From Pseudonocardia xinjiangensis (GTDB taxonomy: Bacteria; Actinomycetota; Actinomycetes; Mycobacteriales; Pseudonocardiaceae): a DNA stretch of 64,000 nucleotides. A model generated the notes under the pieces. It was not told the origin of the DNA and ran no database searches. It worked only from the letters and a program-made list of their open reading frames with translations. Position 1 is the stretch's first letter, and the number at the start of each line of letters is the position of its first letter. A program made the translations under genes and the position numbers. Below are positions 44,765-53,151 of the stretch, piece by piece. Location: NCBI RefSeq assembly GCF_012911925.1, contig NZ_JAAXKY010000018.1, forward strand, positions 1-64,000. The letters run 5' to 3'.

Positions 44765-45670
44765 TCAGCGGCCCTCGCCGTGGAACCGGCGCAGGGCCGC
44801 CAGCGTCTCGGCCGGCTTCTCCTCCGCGAGGAAGTGTCCGCTGTCGAGCGCATCACCGGTGACGTCGTCCGCCCAGCCGCGCCAGATCGTCAGGGGGTCG
44901 TAGCCGCCGCCCAGCCGGCCCTTCGCGCCCCACAGGACCTGGATCGGACAGGCGATCCTCCGGCCCGCGCTGTGGTCCTGCTCGTCGAGCAGCCGGTCGT
45001 ACGTGGCGCCGGCGCGGTAGTCCTCGCAGATCGCATGCACGACCGCGGGGTTCCGGGCACATCTGACGTAGTCGGCGCGGGCCTCGGGCCGGAAGTTCGG
45101 CGCGTCGGCGCCGAACTGGGAGTCGAAGAAGAACCATTCCGGGTCGTGCCCGATCAGGGTCTCGGGAAACGGATACGGCCGGGCCAGGAACGGCCAGTGC
45201 CAGTAGTCGAGCGCGAAGTTCCGGTCGGCGTGGGCCCACGCCTCGCTCGTGGGGACGATGTCCAGGACGGTGAGCCGGCGAACGGCCTGCGGGTGGTCGA
45301 GGGCCAGACGGTAGGTGACCCGGCCGCCGCGGTCGTGGCCTGCCACGTCGAAACTCTCGAACCCGAACTGGTGCATCAGGCCTGCGACGTCGCGGGCCAT
45401 GGCGCGCTTGCCGTAGCTCGCGTGGTCGGGGACGGACTCGGGCTTGCTGCTGTCGCCGTAGCCGCGCAGGTCGGGCGCCACGACCGTGAAGTCCTCGGCC
45501 AGCCCGCCCGCGACCTGGCCCCACATCATGTGTGTCTGCGGGTACCCGTGCAGCAGCAGGAGGGGAGGGCCGGAACCACCGTGGCGCACCCGCAGGGACA
45601 CCTCGCCCACGGTGATCTGCGACAGCTCGAAGCCCGCGAAGGCTCCGTCCTCTTCGGACGCCAACGTCAT
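44765..45670 (-). CDS. Alpha/beta hydrolase, fluoroacetate-dehalogenase-like
   Basis: A 301-residue hydrolase close in motif order to fluoroacetate and haloacetate dehalogenases: LLLLHGYPQTHMMWG (oxyanion), DLRGYGDSSKP, nucleophile elbow VAGHDRGGRVTY with Asp instead of Ser, ALDYWHWPFLARP, and the catalytic His in DSGHFLAEEKP. Asp as nucleophile argues for carbon-halogen or epoxide cleavage rather than an esterase. It converges with the SDR gene 7 bases away. Substrate inferred only. Confidence 0.85.
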   Translation of the reverse strand: MTLASEEDGAFAGFELSQITVGEVSLRVRHGGSGPPLLLLHGYPQTHMMWGQVAGGLAEDFTVVAPDLRGYGDSSKPESVPDHASYGKRAMARDVAGLMHQFGFESFDVAGHDRGGRVTYRLALDHPQAVRRLTVLDIVPTSEAWAHADRNFALDYWHWPFLARPYPFPETLIGHDPEWFFFDSQFGADAPNFRPEARADYVRCARNPAVVHAICEDYRAGATYDRLLDEQDHSAGRRIACPIQVLWGAKGRLGGGYDPLTIWRGWADDVTGDALDSGHFLAEEKPAETLAALRRFHGEGR

Positions 45671-45769
45671 GCGTGCTCCCTGGAATTCGTCATGCGCGAT
45701 GCCGACGCAATTCTACGCGGGAATACATGGGGCCATTCGCGACAATAGTGGGAACTGTCACGTGCGCCG

Positions 45770-46348
45770 TCAGGTGCTGCCTTTCGCGCCCGTTGCCCGG
45801 TAGCGGCCGTCGAGAAGCTCGGCGAAGACGGCTGCCGCCGCGTCGACGCGAGCGGGGTCGGTGGCCACGAGCCGGTCGAGCGCCAGCCCGTCGAGGGTGT
45901 CCAGGATCAGGTCGGCCACCGGTGCCGCCCGCTCCGGCGCGATGCCGAACGCGACCAGGCCGGACTGCAGGGGCGCCCGCCAGGGTCCGCGCAGCCGCTC
46001 GGGGGCTGCGCGGAAGCGTTCCGGCTCCTGCACGGCGAGCACGCAGATCTCGAGATACAGCCGCGTGACCCGGGCCGCCGCCGGGGTGCTGAGCGCGGCC
46101 CACAGGTGGTGCACCAGGTCGGCGAGACCGCGCACGTCCGGCCCCGGTGGCTCCAGCGACGCGGCGAGGCGCCGTTGTGCGAGGGCCAGGACCTCGCCGA
46201 CCAGGCGCTCCTTGCTGCCGAAGTGGTAGATGAGCATCCGGTCGCTGGTGCCGAGCGCTGCCGCGAGGGGCCGCAGCGACAACCCGACGAGCCCGTGGAC
46301 CAGCACGTAGTCCAGGGCACCCTCGGCGAGCTCGGCGCGACGATCCAC
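45770..46348 (-). CDS. TetR-family transcriptional regulator
   Basis: A 192-residue regulator: MDRRAELAEGALDYVLVHGL, SLRPLAAALGTSDRMLIYHF and GSKERLVGEVLALAQ form the HTH and following helix; the rest is the ligand-binding helical domain. It starts 10 bases from the first of three operator-like palindromes (46358-46418) and is divergent from the frameshifted hydrolase gene, which it probably controlled. Confidence 0.87.
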   Translation of the reverse strand: MDRRAELAEGALDYVLVHGLVGLSLRPLAAALGTSDRMLIYHFGSKERLVGEVLALAQRRLAASLEPPGPDVRGLADLVHHLWAALSTPAAARVTRLYLEICVLAVQEPERFRAAPERLRGPWRAPLQSGLVAFGIAPERAAPVADLILDTLDGLALDRLVATDPARVDAAAAVFAELLDGRYRATGAKGST

Positions 46349-46357
46349 CGCTGAACC

Positions 46358-46418
46358 GTAGCAACCGCTTCACCCGTCGGCGTAGCGTCTGCTACGTTTC
46401 GGCTGTAGCGACCGCTAC
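46358..46418. promoter_or_regulatory. Three GTAGC-N4-GCTAC operators
   Basis: Two perfect palindromes, GTAGC-gtct-GCTAC (46382-46395) and GTAGC-gacc-GCTAC (46405-46418), and one degenerate copy, GTAGC-aacc-GCTT (46358-46370), fill the gap between the divergent TetR gene and the hydrolase gene. Centres are 23-24 bases apart, about two turns, allowing cooperative binding on one face. Confidence 0.75.
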
Positions 46419-46446
46419 GTCGGGCGAGTCGATCGGCGGGGCCGCG

Positions 46447-47854
46447 ATGACGTACAGCTGGTGGGGCGCCGCTCTGGCCCCGGTGACGTGGGGCGTGATC
46501 GCCGGCCTGACCACCCCACGGGGCCCACTGACCCCGACCGAGGCCCTGATCAGCGTCGGCGTCAGCCTCGTGGTCGGCGGCGTGGCCGGCCGGTGGAGCC
46601 GGTCGCGGTGGGCGATGCTGGTCGCACCGGCCCTGTTCGTGATCACGGTCGAGATCGTCCGAACCGGTGCCGTCGGGCCGACCGTCGACGCCCCGCACGC
46701 CAGCATGCTGGGTGCGGTCGCGCTGGCCGCCGGGCGAGGGGTGCACGGGCTCCTGACCGTGCTGCCGATGGTCGTCGCCGCCGCCTACGGCGCCGGACCG
46801 GCCCGCCGCGGCCGCCTGGGCCGCTACCTCGGTCGGGCCATGATCGGCGGGCTCGCCGCCGTCGTCGTACTGGTGACGGGCGCGGTGGCGCTGCCGGCAC
46901 GAACGGACCCGATCCCCGGCGACCGCGGCATCGCCGAACTCGCGAGCGTCGACGCCGGCTCTCATCAGCTCGGCCTGATGATCCGCGGCGCCGACACGAC
47001 CGGGCCGGTCCTGCTGTTCGTGCCCGGTGCGCCGGGGGCAGCAGAACCGGGTGCGGTCCGCGCGCACCTCTCCGGACTGGAGCAGCACGTCGTCGTCGCC
47101 ACCCTGGACCGGCGCGGCGGCGGCAGTTCCTACCCGGCGATCGAACCCACGCCGACCATGACGCTGGACGACGAGATCGACAACGTCGTCGCCGCCACGC
47201 ACCACCTCAGGCGGCGGTTCGACACCGACCGGATCTACCTGCTGGCCCATTCCGGAGGGTCGATCCCGGCCGCTTTCGCGGTGCAGTGCCACCCCGAACT
47301 GTTCAGCGCCTACATCGGCGTCGGCCAGGCCGTCGACACCACCGAGGCCGACCAGGCGCAGTACGCCGCGACGCTCGACTGGGCTCGCCACCACTACACC
47401 GATCTCGCCGCGGCCCTCACCGCGGTGGGCCCACCCCCGTACGCCCGGATCTACGACTACGAACCGCTGATCCTCGCCGAGAGCAGGGTCTTCCCCCACG
47501 CCGGTGGGCAAGGCGGACTCGACGAGAGCCTCGCGGCGTCGGAGTACACGGTTCTCGACAAGGTCCATCTCTTCGCGGGCCTCGTCGACGCCCACGACGT
47601 CTACTACCCGCGGATCCGGGACGTCGACCTGCGTACCGACATCCCGCGGCCTCGAGGTGCCCGTGTACTTCGTGGACGGCGTCGACGAGGTGCCCGGCCG
47701 CGTGCCGCCGATGCGGCAGTGGTTCGCGGGACTCCAGGCGCCGCACAAGGAACATGTCCTCATCAGCAGCAGCGGGCACCGGTCGTTGTACGAAAGACCC
47801 GCGGAGTTCACTGACATCCTCGTCAGCCGCGTGCTCGGCGGCCCGGCGACATAG
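46447..47854 (+). pseudogene. Alpha/beta hydrolase with N-terminal membrane helices, frameshifted
   Basis: From the ATG at 46447 the frame encodes four hydrophobic helices (about residues 5-150) and then a hydrolase domain: VLLFVPGAPGAAEPG, VVVATLDRRGGGSSYP, and the Ser nucleophile elbow LLAHSGGSIPAA near residue 280. Near base 47650 the C-terminus jumps frame: the expected PRLEVPVYFVDGVDEVPGR, AGLQAPHKEHV and His block SSSGHRSLYE continue in the next frame to 47854. A single extra C in the CGGCCTC stretch would restore it. Either the gene is inactive or the base is a sequencing error. A TetR regulator and three operators lie upstream. Confidence 0.85.
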
Positions 47855-47864
47855 GGCGCCGGTG

Positions 47865-48395
47865 CTACCTCAGCTCGCCTTCGAGCAGGCCCATGACGAC
47901 CATGTCGTACCAGGTGCCGTCCCGCCGGAACGCCTCGCGCAATCTGCCTTCCTCGACGAACCCCACCTTCTCGTAGACATGGCGGGCGGCGTGATTCTCG
48001 GCCACGACACTCAAGAAGATCCTGTGCAGGCGCATCTTGTCGAAGCCGTACCGGCACATGGCACGCATGGCCTCGGTGGCGTAGCCCTGGCCCCAGTAGG
48101 ACTTCTCGCCGAGGTAGATGTCGAGCTCAGCGCAACCGAGTTCGGGTTCGGCGTCGCGCAGCCGGACGATCCCGATGAGCTTCCTGTCGGCAACCACCTC
48201 GACGCCGAAGAGTACGTCGCGATAGGAGTTCGGCTCCCGGCTTTCCATCCGTCGTCTGGTCTGCGCGAGTGACGAGCCGTATCCGTCGTTCATCCACCGC
48301 ATGACGTCCGGGTCGTGGTTCCACCGCCACAGGTCGTCGGCGTCACCAGGCTCCATCGCCCTCAGCCGGATCCGAGCTTCCTGTCGTGCTCCCAT
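47865..48395 (-). CDS. GNAT acetyltransferase (RimJ/RimL type)
   Basis: A 176-residue acetyltransferase. It starts MGARQEARIRLRAMEPGDAD, with strand GVEVVADRKLIGIVRLRD, the acetyl-CoA motif EKSYWGQGYATEAMRAMCR, and LHRIFLSVVAENHAARHVY, which closes motif B as in RimJ/RimL. The ATG at 48395 is chosen because the open frame above overlaps another conserved-looking frame (48362-48478) and lacks domain similarity. Substrate unknown. Confidence 0.85.
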   Translation of the reverse strand: MGARQEARIRLRAMEPGDADDLWRWNHDPDVMRWMNDGYGSSLAQTRRRMESREPNSYRDVLFGVEVVADRKLIGIVRLRDAEPELGCAELDIYLGEKSYWGQGYATEAMRAMCRYGFDKMRLHRIFLSVVAENHAARHVYEKVGFVEEGRLREAFRRDGTWYDMVVMGLLEGELR

Positions 48396-48478
48396 GCCCT
48401 GCCTTTCAAGGTGTCGCCCAAGCTGAAGGCCACGGTCAGCAGCAACGTGAGGATTCCCCATCCGGTCCAGACGATCAC
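48362..48478 (-). pseudogene. Possible remnant of a small membrane protein
   Basis: A 38-codon frame from GTG 48478 reads VIVWTGWGILTLLLTVAFSL and then a short charged tail. The hydrophobic start is like the first helix of small two-helix actinobacterial membrane proteins, but the second helix is missing. It overlaps the start of the GNAT gene in another frame. Most likely a decayed 5' fragment. Confidence 0.25.
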
Positions 48479-48795
48479 TTGTGCTCTTTGCGTCGGCAAG
48501 AGTGATCGAGGAGGGTATAGACCGCATCCACCAACCTTCGCACCGGGTGATCAACTCGGGCGAGGAAAATCGTTCGACTTCTCAACGGCTGCGAACTCGA
48601 CCTCGATTCGTATTGATGTCTGAGGACACGCCCGCCACCACGCCAGGCGTGCACGCGTCCGTGTCATTGCTGGCGACCATCGGAGGAGGCGGCGGTAGCG
48701 CACTGTCCGAGTGCTGCAACGGGAACCGGGGCTGCTCGACTGCTACCTACCGCTGGTCCGAGCGGCCCACCTGCCTATCGGACCACGTCTGACCA
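48479..48795. other. Gene-poor stretch before the tRNA genes
   Basis: About 317 bases, AT-richer than the surroundings, with no frame I can support. No terminator-grade hairpin or repeat was recognised. It may hold the promoter of the GNAT gene. Confidence 0.4.
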
Positions 48796-48872
48796 TGGTC
48801 GGGGTGGCGGGATTTGAACCCACGGCCCCTCGCTCCCAAAGCGAGTGCGCTACCAAGCTGCGCCACACCCCG
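48796..48872 (-). tRNA. tRNA-Pro (anticodon TGG)
   Basis: Minus-strand cloverleaf: acceptor CGGGGTG pairs with CACCCCG, D arm GCGCAGCTTGGTAGCGC, anticodon stem CTCGC/GCGAG with loop TTTGGGA (anticodon TGG), and T arm GTGGG-TTCAAAT-CCCGC. Discriminator A is followed by an encoded CCA (48796-48798). Confidence 0.95.
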
Positions 48873-49123
48873 TCGGGTGAAGTCTAGGCGGTCGTCCCGG
48901 GACTCGTGACGCGGAGTCCTCGGACCTGCCCCAGCCGACCGTCCTGTTCGGAATCCGTTCCGAGCGGCGGGCTCAGGACCGACCGTGGATCCCAGAACGG
49001 GGGCGGCCGGCGGGCCGCACGACGGCGCCGCTGGTCGGCGGTGACTGGTGACCATCGAGGCGCGGGACGGGGGCGTTGCGGAGTCCGCTACGCTGGGCAG
49101 GTCCCCGAGTCGATGGGGGACAC

Positions 49124-49194
49124 GCGGGCGTAGCTCAATGGTAGAGCCCCAGTCTTCCAAACTGGCTACGCGGGTTCGATTCCCGTCGCCCGCT
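49124..49194 (+). tRNA. tRNA-Gly (anticodon TCC)
   Basis: Cloverleaf: acceptor GCGGGCG/CGCCCGC, D arm GCTCAATGGTAGAGC, anticodon stem CCAGT/ACTGG with loop CTTCCAA (anticodon TCC), T arm CGGG-TTCGATT-CCCG, and no encoded CCA. It is intact. Its 3' half from the anticodon loop onward is repeated at 56964-57005, so it is the integration site of the element that follows. Confidence 0.96.
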
Positions 49195-49195
49195 C
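49154..49195 (+). repeat. Left attachment site (att repeat, 42 bp)
   Basis: Begins CTTCCAAACTGG in the anticodon loop of tRNA-Gly and ends one base past the gene. It is identical over 42 bases to 56964-57005; the flanking bases differ on both sides. Confidence 0.92.
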
Positions 49196-49257
49196 AGCGT
49201 CTCTACCAGCAAGAACAGCCGCCCTTCCCGATCTTGGGAGAGGCGGCTGTCTGCTTG

Positions 49258-49279
49258 CGTGCAATTAGCGTGCAATTAG
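49258..49279. repeat. Tandem 11-bp arm-type repeats, left end
   Basis: CGTGCAATTAG occurs twice head to tail, overlapping the 3' end of int and about 60 bases inside the left att repeat. A near-identical pair lies near the right end (56859-56880). Such pairs are typical integrase arm-binding sites. Confidence 0.65.
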
Positions 49280-50426
49280 TTCGCGTCGGACCGGGCGGCT
49301 GTCGGGGGCGCGGACGACGTGACGATGGTGCTCAACCGATCGGCGATCTGGCGGTCTCGCTCGCGTGTGGCGTGCTGGTAGATCAACGCGGCGCGCATCG
49401 AGCCGTGGCCCATCCGGTGCATGAGTTCGCGTGTGCTGGCTCCGGCAGCGGCGGCGAGCTGGTTACCGGTATGGCGCAGGTCGTGGAAGTGGAACCCGCG
49501 TGGCAGTCCCGCCCTGACCACCGTCTGCGTCCACGCCGTGCTGCGGTGGAAGTTGCCTCGACGCAGTGGGCCGTCCCGGTCGCCGAGGAACACCAGACCC
49601 TCGGCTCCTGACTCGGCGAACGAGTCCAGGTGCTGGCGAAGCTCGTCGACGAGTACGTCCGGCAGGGCGATCGACCGGGCGCCGGCCACGGACTTCGTGG
49701 GGCCGGGCACCATCTGACCGCGTCGGGTCTGCGCGATGCGGCGGTACACGTGCACGACGCGTCCCTCCAAATCGAGGTCACAGCGCCGGATCGCGATCAG
49801 CTCTCCCCAGCGGAGCCCGGTCAAGGCGGCGGCGAGGACGAGCACGCGGTACCGGGCAGGGACGAGATCGGCGAGGCGGTAGACCTGCGCGACGGTCGCC
49901 GTCGGGCGCTCCGGCGTCCGGTGCTGGCCCGCGCCCTTGATCCGGCACGGGTTCCGCTTGATCCGGCCGTCATCGGCCGCAGTGTTCAAGATCGCGCGGA
50001 GTAGCCGGTAGGCCTTCGCGGTCCGGTCCTCCGAGCGCCCGTCACGGAGCAATGCCGCCGCCAGGACCGCACCTGATCAGTGGTGAGCTGCCCGATCTCC
50101 ACAGCACCGAGGTAGGGCTCGACATGATGCCGGAACAGGCTGTCGTACTCCTCTCGCGTGCGCAGACTGATCTTGTGCTCGCTGATCCACTGCTCGCCGA
50201 ACTCCTGGACGGTCCCCGTGCTGAGGTCCGGGTCGGTCCACTCGCCCTGCACGAGTTCGGACTCCGCCATCGACAGCCACCGTTCGGCATCCTTCTTCCG
50301 CCCGAAGGTCTCCGGCGCTGGTCGACGGCGCCCATCGGGTGCCAGGTAGGAGGCCTGGAACCGGCCGGACGGGAGCTTGCGGATCAGCCCGAAGCGTCGG
50401 TGCCTGGGCTTGTTACCCCGTGCCAT
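49276..50426 (-). pseudogene. int: Tyrosine site-specific integrase, frameshifted
   Basis: From ATG 50426 the product starts MARGNKPRHRRFGLIRKLPS, with an arm-binding AP2-like part and the SAM-like core-binding part (VQEFGEQWISEHKISLRTRE) to LTTDQVRSWRR. Near base 50058 the frame shifts; the catalytic domain continues as RTAKAYRLLRAILNTAADDG, TGLRWGEL (Arg I), HDLRHTGNQL (His-x-x-Arg), GHGSMRAALIYQHAT (nucleophile Tyr). Restoring one G in the CGGCGGCATTG stretch repairs the frame. With one base missing, the enzyme lacks its C-terminal half, unless the base is a sequencing error. It overlaps xis by one base. Confidence 0.88.
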
Positions 50427-50653
50427 CAGACGACCCCCCGCACGTGCCGCCGGACCGACTGCGCAGTGATCGGCTCGACGCATCCTTGGGCCACGAATGC
50501 CCGAAGGTCGGCGACGGAGAACCGGATGTGGCGACCGACCCGGTAGAACCGGATGCGCCGTTCGGCGATCAACCGCCTGACGAAGCGTTCGGATGTCGAC
50601 AGGTACGCAGCAGCGCCCCGCACCGTCAGATACTCGCCGCCGTCGTTCCTCAT
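50426..50653 (-). CDS. xis: Excisionase-like HTH protein
   Basis: A 75-residue winged-HTH protein of the MerR/AlpA-like excisionase type: EYLTVRGAAAYLSTSERFVR then RIRFYRVGRHIRFSVADLRAF. It binds DNA and helps the integrase excise. Its ATG overlaps the rep stop (ATGA), and its TGA overlaps the int ATG by one base, a typical rep-xis-int coupling. Confidence 0.88.
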   Translation of the reverse strand: MRNDGGEYLTVRGAAAYLSTSERFVRRLIAERRIRFYRVGRHIRFSVADLRAFVAQGCVEPITAQSVRRHVRGVV

Positions 50654-50909
50654 GCCGCCCTCCTGGTTCGGGTGCTGCGTCGCTGCTGTCGGTTCCGTTC
50701 GGCGATGGCCACGGCGAGCTCGCGTTCGGCGTGGGTGTGGTGTCCGATGTGGACGAGACGCCAGTCGTTGACGACGGTGACGGTGGACAGATCGAGCGGG
50801 ATGGTGTTGGGGTCGTCGGTGTCGCGGTCGAGCTGGGCCAGGTCATCGGCCAGCCGCCACGTCCTCCGGTCGGCTCGGAGCGCGCCGAAGGTGGTCGAGT
50901 ACCGCTGGC
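50650..50909 (-). pseudogene. 3' fragment of a RepSA-type replication initiator
   Basis: A minus-strand frame with no start reads RYSTTFGALRADRRTWRLAD, then ends VNDWRLVHIGHHTHAERELA and RSTRTRRAA. The first block matches the C-terminus of RepSA-like initiators of pSAM2-type elements. It runs back to the left end of the IS at 50910, where the 5' part is lost; no more of the gene is found beyond the IS. Its stop overlaps xis. Confidence 0.75.
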
Positions 50910-50961
50910 TGTCTAGTCCCAGTTGATGCTTGACGTTTCGGTCCCAGCTGATGCTTGTCAG
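50910..50961 (+). repeat. Left terminal inverted repeat of the IS
   Basis: Starts TGTCTAGTCCCAGTTGATGC and contains two copies of the ATGCTTG motif 25 bases apart. It aligns with the reverse complement of 52887-52938 at most positions, including CGGTCCCA and CTGATGCTTG. Confidence 0.8.
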
Positions 50962-50966
50962 TGGAT

Positions 50967-52826
50967 CTAGGAAACGTGGGTGGTGGTGCGGGGCCGGTAG
51001 GCCTTGATGCTGCGGACGGGTTGGTCGGTGGCGCGCCGGTAGGTGCGCTGCTGTCCGTCGGGGGTGTCGACGGTCAGGGTGGTGTCGCTGACGTGGACGG
51101 TGACCACGGCCCCGGCCTGGGCTCGGCCCAGGCTGATCGGTTGGCTGGCCACGGTGATCACGCCCGAGGCGGAGACGCGGCGTTGGACGGTGACCGGTTC
51201 GGTGCGGGGGCGTGGTGGTGGCTCGGCGGGGCGGACGCTCTGGACGCGGTGGGCCTGGTCCCAGGTCAGCGGGTTGGGGCGGGTGCGCAGAAGCTCGCGG
51301 GTCTGGGGGTCGAACACCAGCAGCACGGTGGGTTCGATCCGGACGCCGACCCGGCGCCCGGCGAGGATCTCGGCGATGAACACGCTGTGCTGGCCCAGGG
51401 TGATGTTGCCGTTGCGGTTGACGGTGCGGTCGACCTCGAGCGCGGTGGCGGCTGGGTCGAGGGGCGGCAGTGGAGAGGGGCCGGCGGGGCGGCCGCCGCG
51501 GGCGGCGAGCGCGGTCAGGTCCGCCGACGACAGGTGCGAGCGGACGGTCTTGATCCGGGTCCCGGCGGCGAGCAGGTGGATCAACTGGTGGTCGGCCCAG
51601 AAGGTGATCGTCTGCCCGACCCGGGCTGGTCCGAGCCAGAATTGTTTGCCGCGGACTCCAAGGTTGCCCCCGGTCGGCACGACGCGTTCGAACTCCACCG
51701 GCCCACCCCGATAGAGCAGGTCGGTTCGTGGGGCGGTGGCGTTCTCGCGAACCGCGCCATCCTCCTGCGCGACTGCCAGCTCAGCTACCGATTCGGCTGC
51801 CGGTTCAGCTGCCAGGTCGAGTGTTGGTTCGAGGGCTGGGGTGAGGATGGCTGGGACGCGCAGCGGCAACCCCGCGTGCACCGCAGCTGTTGCTGCAGCG
51901 CGTTCGGTCTGGCCGGTAGCGAACCGGGTGGCGGGGTAGGCGTCGCCGATGCCCTGGTGGGGGCGGTCGCAGTTGTAGTCGGTGACCCAGGTGTCGATCG
52001 CGGCCTGGACCGCCAGGACGTTCTCGAACGGTGGGCGGTCGTTGAGCAACTCCGGGCGCAGGCTCTGGTGGAACCGCTCGACCTTTCCCGTCGTGGTCGG
52101 GGAGGCGGGTTGGGTCAGGCGGTGGGTGATGCCGTTCTCCCGGCAGATCCGGTCGAACAACACCTCCCCACCGCGGCCGAACCGGTCGGTGAACTGCTTG
52201 CCGTTATCAGTAAGGATCTCCTCGGGCATCCCGTAACGGCGCAGCGCCTCGATCAGAGCCAGACACACCGCCCGCCCCGTCGCCCGCGCCACCACCGCGG
52301 CGATCACGCAGAACCGGGAGTGGTCATCCACACCGGTCACGACTTTGACCTCGGTGCCGTCGACCAGCAGGATCCCGCCGACGATGTCGATCTGCCACAA
52401 CGCCATCGGCGCCGACCGTTCCCACCGCACATAGTCCGCACGCTTCTTGCGGCGTGACCGCGGCTCGATCAGACCGTGACGGACCAGGATCCGGTGCACC
52501 GTCATCCGCGACGGCACCGGATCCACCCGCCCGCCACGACTCAGCTCGTGGACCAGCCGTCGTGGCCCCCACCGCGGGTGCTCCCGGCGCAGCTCACACA
52601 CCACCGCCTCCACCTGCGGCGGCGCCTGATGCGGACACGAGGCCGGCCGCCGGGACCGGTCGGCCAACCCGCTCAGACCATCAGCGCGATACCGCGCCAA
52701 CCAGGTGTGCACGCTCTGGCGCGACACCCGGTGATGCGCGGCGACATCCACGACGGCTTCTCCTGCCAGCACCGCCAACACCGCGCGATACCGCTGCTCA
52801 ACGACCGACAACTCGACCAGGGCCAA
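50967..52826 (-). CDS. IS481-family transposase
   Basis: A 619-residue DDE transposase. N-terminal HTH: VVDVAAHHRVSRQSVHTWLA. Catalytic triad Asp147 (WQIDIVGG), Asp207 (ILTDNGKQF) and Glu250 (TGKVERFHQSL). The C-terminal ~250 residues are beta-rich, with two similar SH3-like parts (GKQFWLGPARVGQTITFW and TVASQPISLGRAQAGAVVTV), making it longer than the simplest IS481 enzymes. It is intact, so the IS may still be active. Confidence 0.93.
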   Translation of the reverse strand: MALVELSVVEQRYRAVLAVLAGEAVVDVAAHHRVSRQSVHTWLARYRADGLSGLADRSRRPASCPHQAPPQVEAVVCELRREHPRWGPRRLVHELSRGGRVDPVPSRMTVHRILVRHGLIEPRSRRKKRADYVRWERSAPMALWQIDIVGGILLVDGTEVKVVTGVDDHSRFCVIAAVVARATGRAVCLALIEALRRYGMPEEILTDNGKQFTDRFGRGGEVLFDRICRENGITHRLTQPASPTTTGKVERFHQSLRPELLNDRPPFENVLAVQAAIDTWVTDYNCDRPHQGIGDAYPATRFATGQTERAAATAAVHAGLPLRVPAILTPALEPTLDLAAEPAAESVAELAVAQEDGAVRENATAPRTDLLYRGGPVEFERVVPTGGNLGVRGKQFWLGPARVGQTITFWADHQLIHLLAAGTRIKTVRSHLSSADLTALAARGGRPAGPSPLPPLDPAATALEVDRTVNRNGNITLGQHSVFIAEILAGRRVGVRIEPTVLLVFDPQTRELLRTRPNPLTWDQAHRVQSVRPAEPPPRPRTEPVTVQRRVSASGVITVASQPISLGRAQAGAVVTVHVSDTTLTVDTPDGQQRTYRRATDQPVRSIKAYRPRTTTHVS

Positions 52827-52886
52827 TCCCGGCCTCCCCGCACCCCGACATCACACGACAGGGCACAGCGAAGCCGATCACGACCA

Positions 52887-52938
52887 CCGTCAAGCATCAG
52901 GTGGGACCGGAGTGTCAAGCATGTCCCGGGACTACACA
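52887..52938 (-). repeat. Right terminal inverted repeat of the IS
   Basis: Reverse complement begins TGTGTAGTCCCGGGACATGC, matching the left end (50910-50961) with about a dozen differences over 52 bases. Confidence 0.8.
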
Positions 52939-53151
52939 GTCAGTCATCGAGCGTGCGTGTTCAGACTCTCCATACCTGTTCAAGGCGGCGCCTCCGGCGC
53001 CGCACGGCGCTGTCCCGTTGCAGCCGCAAGCGCTCGCCCGGGGCGTGCGGCCTCCGGCCGGTCCCCGCGCGGCGCGCGGCTGGCGGGACGTCCGGCCGAC
53101 GCCGAAGGCGTGCCACGACGCCATGTTGAGTGCATCCACTACGCTTGGATC

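Larger units (their letters stand above)
50910..52938. mobile_element. IS481-family insertion sequence
   Basis: About 2.03 kb bounded by TGT...ACA imperfect inverted repeats of about 52 bp and containing one transposase. There is no obvious target duplication: GCTGGC flanks the left and GTCAGT the right. Together with the missing rep 5' half, this suggests an IS-mediated deletion after insertion. Confidence 0.85.

Noticed and set aside
48906-49133. Short plus-strand frame between the two tRNA genes
   Set aside because: No start signal or motif; it runs into tRNA-Gly.
50040-50075. Programmed ribosomal frameshift in int
   Set aside because: No slippery heptamer or downstream pseudoknot-like structure was seen, and related integrases are single-frame. 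A lesion or sequencing error is simpler.
52912-53151. N-terminal extension of the DUF4062-like protein
   Set aside because: The extra 80 residues are read from IS end and GC-rich repeat-like sequence (CGGCGCC tracts) and are not protein-like; similarity starts at the GTG 53152.
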